Assembly (NCBI GenBank): GCA_021160355.1
Contig: JAGHCS010000095.1
Location: forward strand, 1-7,670
Direction: 5' to 3'
DNA: 7,670 nt
Source: Candidatus Cloacimonadota bacterium
GTDB lineage: Bacteria > Cloacimonadota > Cloacimonadia > JGIOTU-2
Positions 6,817 through 7,670 of the stretch are shown piece after piece. The position numbers were made by a program, and so were the translations under genes. Position 1 is the stretch's first letter; every line of letters begins with the position of its first letter. The notes under the pieces are model-generated. The model had not been told where the DNA came from and searched no databases. It was given only the letters and a program-made list of their open reading frames with translations.

Positions 6817-6845
6817 TTTACACAATTATACCAGTGAACTTTATA
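6817..6845 (+). promoter_or_regulatory. Candidate promoter of the small membrane-protein gene
   Basis: TTTACA (6817-6822) and TTTATA (6840-6845) are 17 bases apart. Alternative -10 hexamers within the TATATATA stretch (6842-6849) would give spacings of 18-21. Transcription would begin about 20-25 bases before ATG 6876. The region is AT-rich, so a chance match is possible. Confidence 0.35.
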
Positions 6846-6875
6846 TATAGGAAAATAATCACAAGGTTGAAATAA

Positions 6876-7280
6876 ATGGAAAACCAAAAAAACGCCGATA
6901 ATCAGAGACAAAAACTGATAATGATAAGACTCCATCATACTTTAACGTATGCAGGTTCGTCTGTTGTTCTTTATGTAGGTTATCCCATAATCGGCTACTT
7001 TATTGTATCAATAATTCTAACTGTTACCGCAATTATTTATACCCCCTATCTGATCAAAACACTTATTGAATTAAAAAAGTGGAAATGGATCATAACTTTC
7101 GGAATTATGGTTGTTGTCCCGGCGATCCTGATATATATGATTACGTATAAAAGTATCTACAGGTCTGTCTTTTCATTTATCCCATTACTTATGTTTTATA
7201 TATTCTGCTGGATTTTAAGATTCAGTATTCCTGGCTGGATCGAGAAAATTGAATATTCGGAAATAAATTTTGATGAATGA
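6876..7280 (+). CDS. Small integral membrane protein of unknown function
   Basis: I do not recognise this 134-residue protein. The N-terminus (MENQKNADNQRQKL) is polar. It is followed by hydrophobic segments near residues 24-36, 38-58, 70-88 and 96-114, giving three or four membrane spans. The tail is acidic (WIEKIEYSEINFDE). Basic and tryptophan-rich turns (ELKKWKWI at 65-72) separate the spans. No cysteine pair, nucleotide-binding or catalytic motif is visible. A weak ribosome site, AAGG (6863-6866), lies nine bases before ATG. The codons look ordinary and AT-rich, and the hydrophobic pattern is coherent, which supports a real gene. It stands alone behind the operon terminator, between two copies of a structured repeat, which suggests an accessory or mobile segment. 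It could also be a conserved hypothetical of this lineage. Confidence 0.7.
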   Translation: MENQKNADNQRQKLIMIRLHHTLTYAGSSVVLYVGYPIIGYFIVSIILTVTAIIYTPYLIKTLIELKKWKWIITFGIMVVVPAILIYMITYKSIYRSVFSFIPLLMFYIFCWILRFSIPGWIEKIEYSEINFDE

Positions 7281-7307
7281 TGAATAGTGAAAAGTTCCAT
7301 CCTTAAC

Positions 7308-7336
7308 CTCGTACCCAAGTCCAACTTGGGAACGAG
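7308..7336. repeat. Palindromic element with 13-bp stem
   Basis: CTCGTACCCAAGT (7308-7320) pairs with ACTTGGGAACGAG (7324-7336) around loop CCA. There is a single A-A mismatch (7313 and 7331). It lies 27 bases after the membrane-protein stop with no T-run, so an intrinsic terminator is unlikely. Its layout matches hairpin 2 of repeat copy 2, including the AACGAG end and the A-A mismatch at the pair after CGT. Confidence 0.75.
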
Positions 7337-7364
7337 CAAACTAAGCCCCCAACACCCACCATCT

Positions 7365-7390
7365 GGCTACTAAGCCCCAGCTTGGTAGCC
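7365..7390. repeat. Hairpin 1 of repeat copy 2
   Basis: GGCTACTAAGC pairs with GCTTGGTAGCC, loop CCCA. It has the same 11-bp arms, including the T-G wobble, as the hairpin at 6645-6670. Confidence 0.85.
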
Positions 7391-7404
7391 CCTCTGTATT
7401 AGTG

Positions 7405-7430
7405 CGTAACCAAGCAGGGGCTTGGTAACG
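7405..7430. repeat. Hairpin 2 of repeat copy 2
   Basis: CGTAACCAAGC (7405-7415) pairs with GCTTGGTAACG (7420-7430), loop AGGG. There is one A-A mismatch (7408 and 7427) at the fourth pair. The inner CCAAGC/GCTTGG also matches the inner arm of hairpin 1, so the element may be built from related half-sites. Confidence 0.8.
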
Positions 7431-7472
7431 AGAGGATGAGTGAAAAGTATACTTCTTGACAGGAAATTAAGC

Positions 7473-7670
7473 TGAATTAACTATTTTTACAAGATGATTA
7501 ATATCATAATTACGAAAGAATTTGTATACATTCCCCAATCGGGAGTATTCATGAACTATTTCGAGGATACATGTTTTAGGTGAAATATTTTGTTAAAAAT
7601 AAAATTGGAGAAAAAATGAAAAATTTGGAGTAGCGAACTAGTATAATTGCGAAGATGAATAATATTATAA
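7473..7670. other. AT-rich stretch without a supportable gene
   Basis: A 29-codon reading frame (7494-7583) has no ribosome site. A five-codon frame, MKNLE, at 7616-7633 does have TTGGAG five bases upstream and could be a leader peptide or chance. A TATAAT at 7642-7647 lacks a matching -35. An ATG at 7655 runs off the window without a good ribosome site. A gene may begin just beyond the edge, but I cannot support one here. Confidence 0.4.

Larger units (their letters stand above)
7356..7472. repeat. Structured dispersed repeat, copy 2 (about 117 bp)
   Basis: This is a direct-orientation partner of 6636-6755 with conserved ends and a diverged centre. It holds hairpins at 7365-7390 and 7405-7430. 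The block before it (7341-7350, CTAAGCCCCC) repeats part of hairpin 1, so truncated pieces adjoin this copy as they do copy 1. Confidence 0.85.

Noticed and set aside
6675..6875. 66-codon reading frame upstream of the small membrane-protein gene
   Set aside because: Its first third is the structured repeat, it has no ribosome site, and the peptide has no coherent pattern.
6636..7472. Integron attC sites around the small gene
   Set aside because: I could not find the paired RYYYAAC / GTTRRRY core sites in the right arrangement; the hairpins end in CGTA/ACG or GGCTAC/GTAGCC instead.
7494..7583. 29-codon reading frame near the right end
   Set aside because: It has no ribosome site, is short, and lies in AT-rich DNA where such frames are common.

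Overview
The window looks like a chromosomal segment of an AT-rich, Gram-negative-type bacterium with an outer membrane. A protein combines a signal peptide, a beta-propeller and a C-terminal tail resembling a type IX secretion (T9SS) type A sorting domain, which points to the Fibrobacteres-Chlorobi-Bacteroidetes (FCB) superphylum. Clear Shine-Dalgarno sites and a sigma70-like TTGACA/TATTAT promoter argue against typical Bacteroidota. I lean towards a Cloacimonadota-like or related candidate phylum, but this is inference.

Layout, all genes on the + strand. (1) 1-150 is the 3' end of ruvB, followed by an AT-rich hairpin. (2) 247-1917 encodes an exported protein with seven propeller repeats of 61-64 residues and a sorting-type tail. 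(3) 1918-2340 is a 423-base intergenic region. It holds three hairpins, then an exact 8-bp-period tandem repeat of 15 units, then a strong promoter. (4) 2341-6548 is a compact four-gene operon: a GldA-like ABC ATPase, a GldF-like ABC-2 permease, a GldG-family auxiliary protein and a DUF4340 protein. It closes with an intrinsic terminator at 6572-6606. (5) 6607-7472 is an accessory segment: a small orphan membrane-protein gene (6876-7280) between two copies of a structured repeat of about 120 bp, plus a further palindrome. (6) 7473-7670 has no supportable gene.

The four operon genes overlap or lie within 42 bases of each other, and each has its own Shine-Dalgarno site. Their products should form one envelope complex: cytoplasmic ATPase, six-helix permease, and two membrane-anchored proteins with large extracytoplasmic domains. 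In gliding Bacteroidota, GldA/F/G are tied to gliding. Related GldG/DUF4340 operons also occur in non-gliding bacteria, where the substrate is unknown, and nothing here shows gliding.

The least explained signals are noncoding: the phased octamer array next to the operon promoter, the two strong hairpins before it, and the paired repeats around the orphan gene. In those repeats one hairpin arm has changed sequence between copies while its pairing is retained. I found no CRISPR array, tRNA, rRNA, transposase or recognisable defence system.
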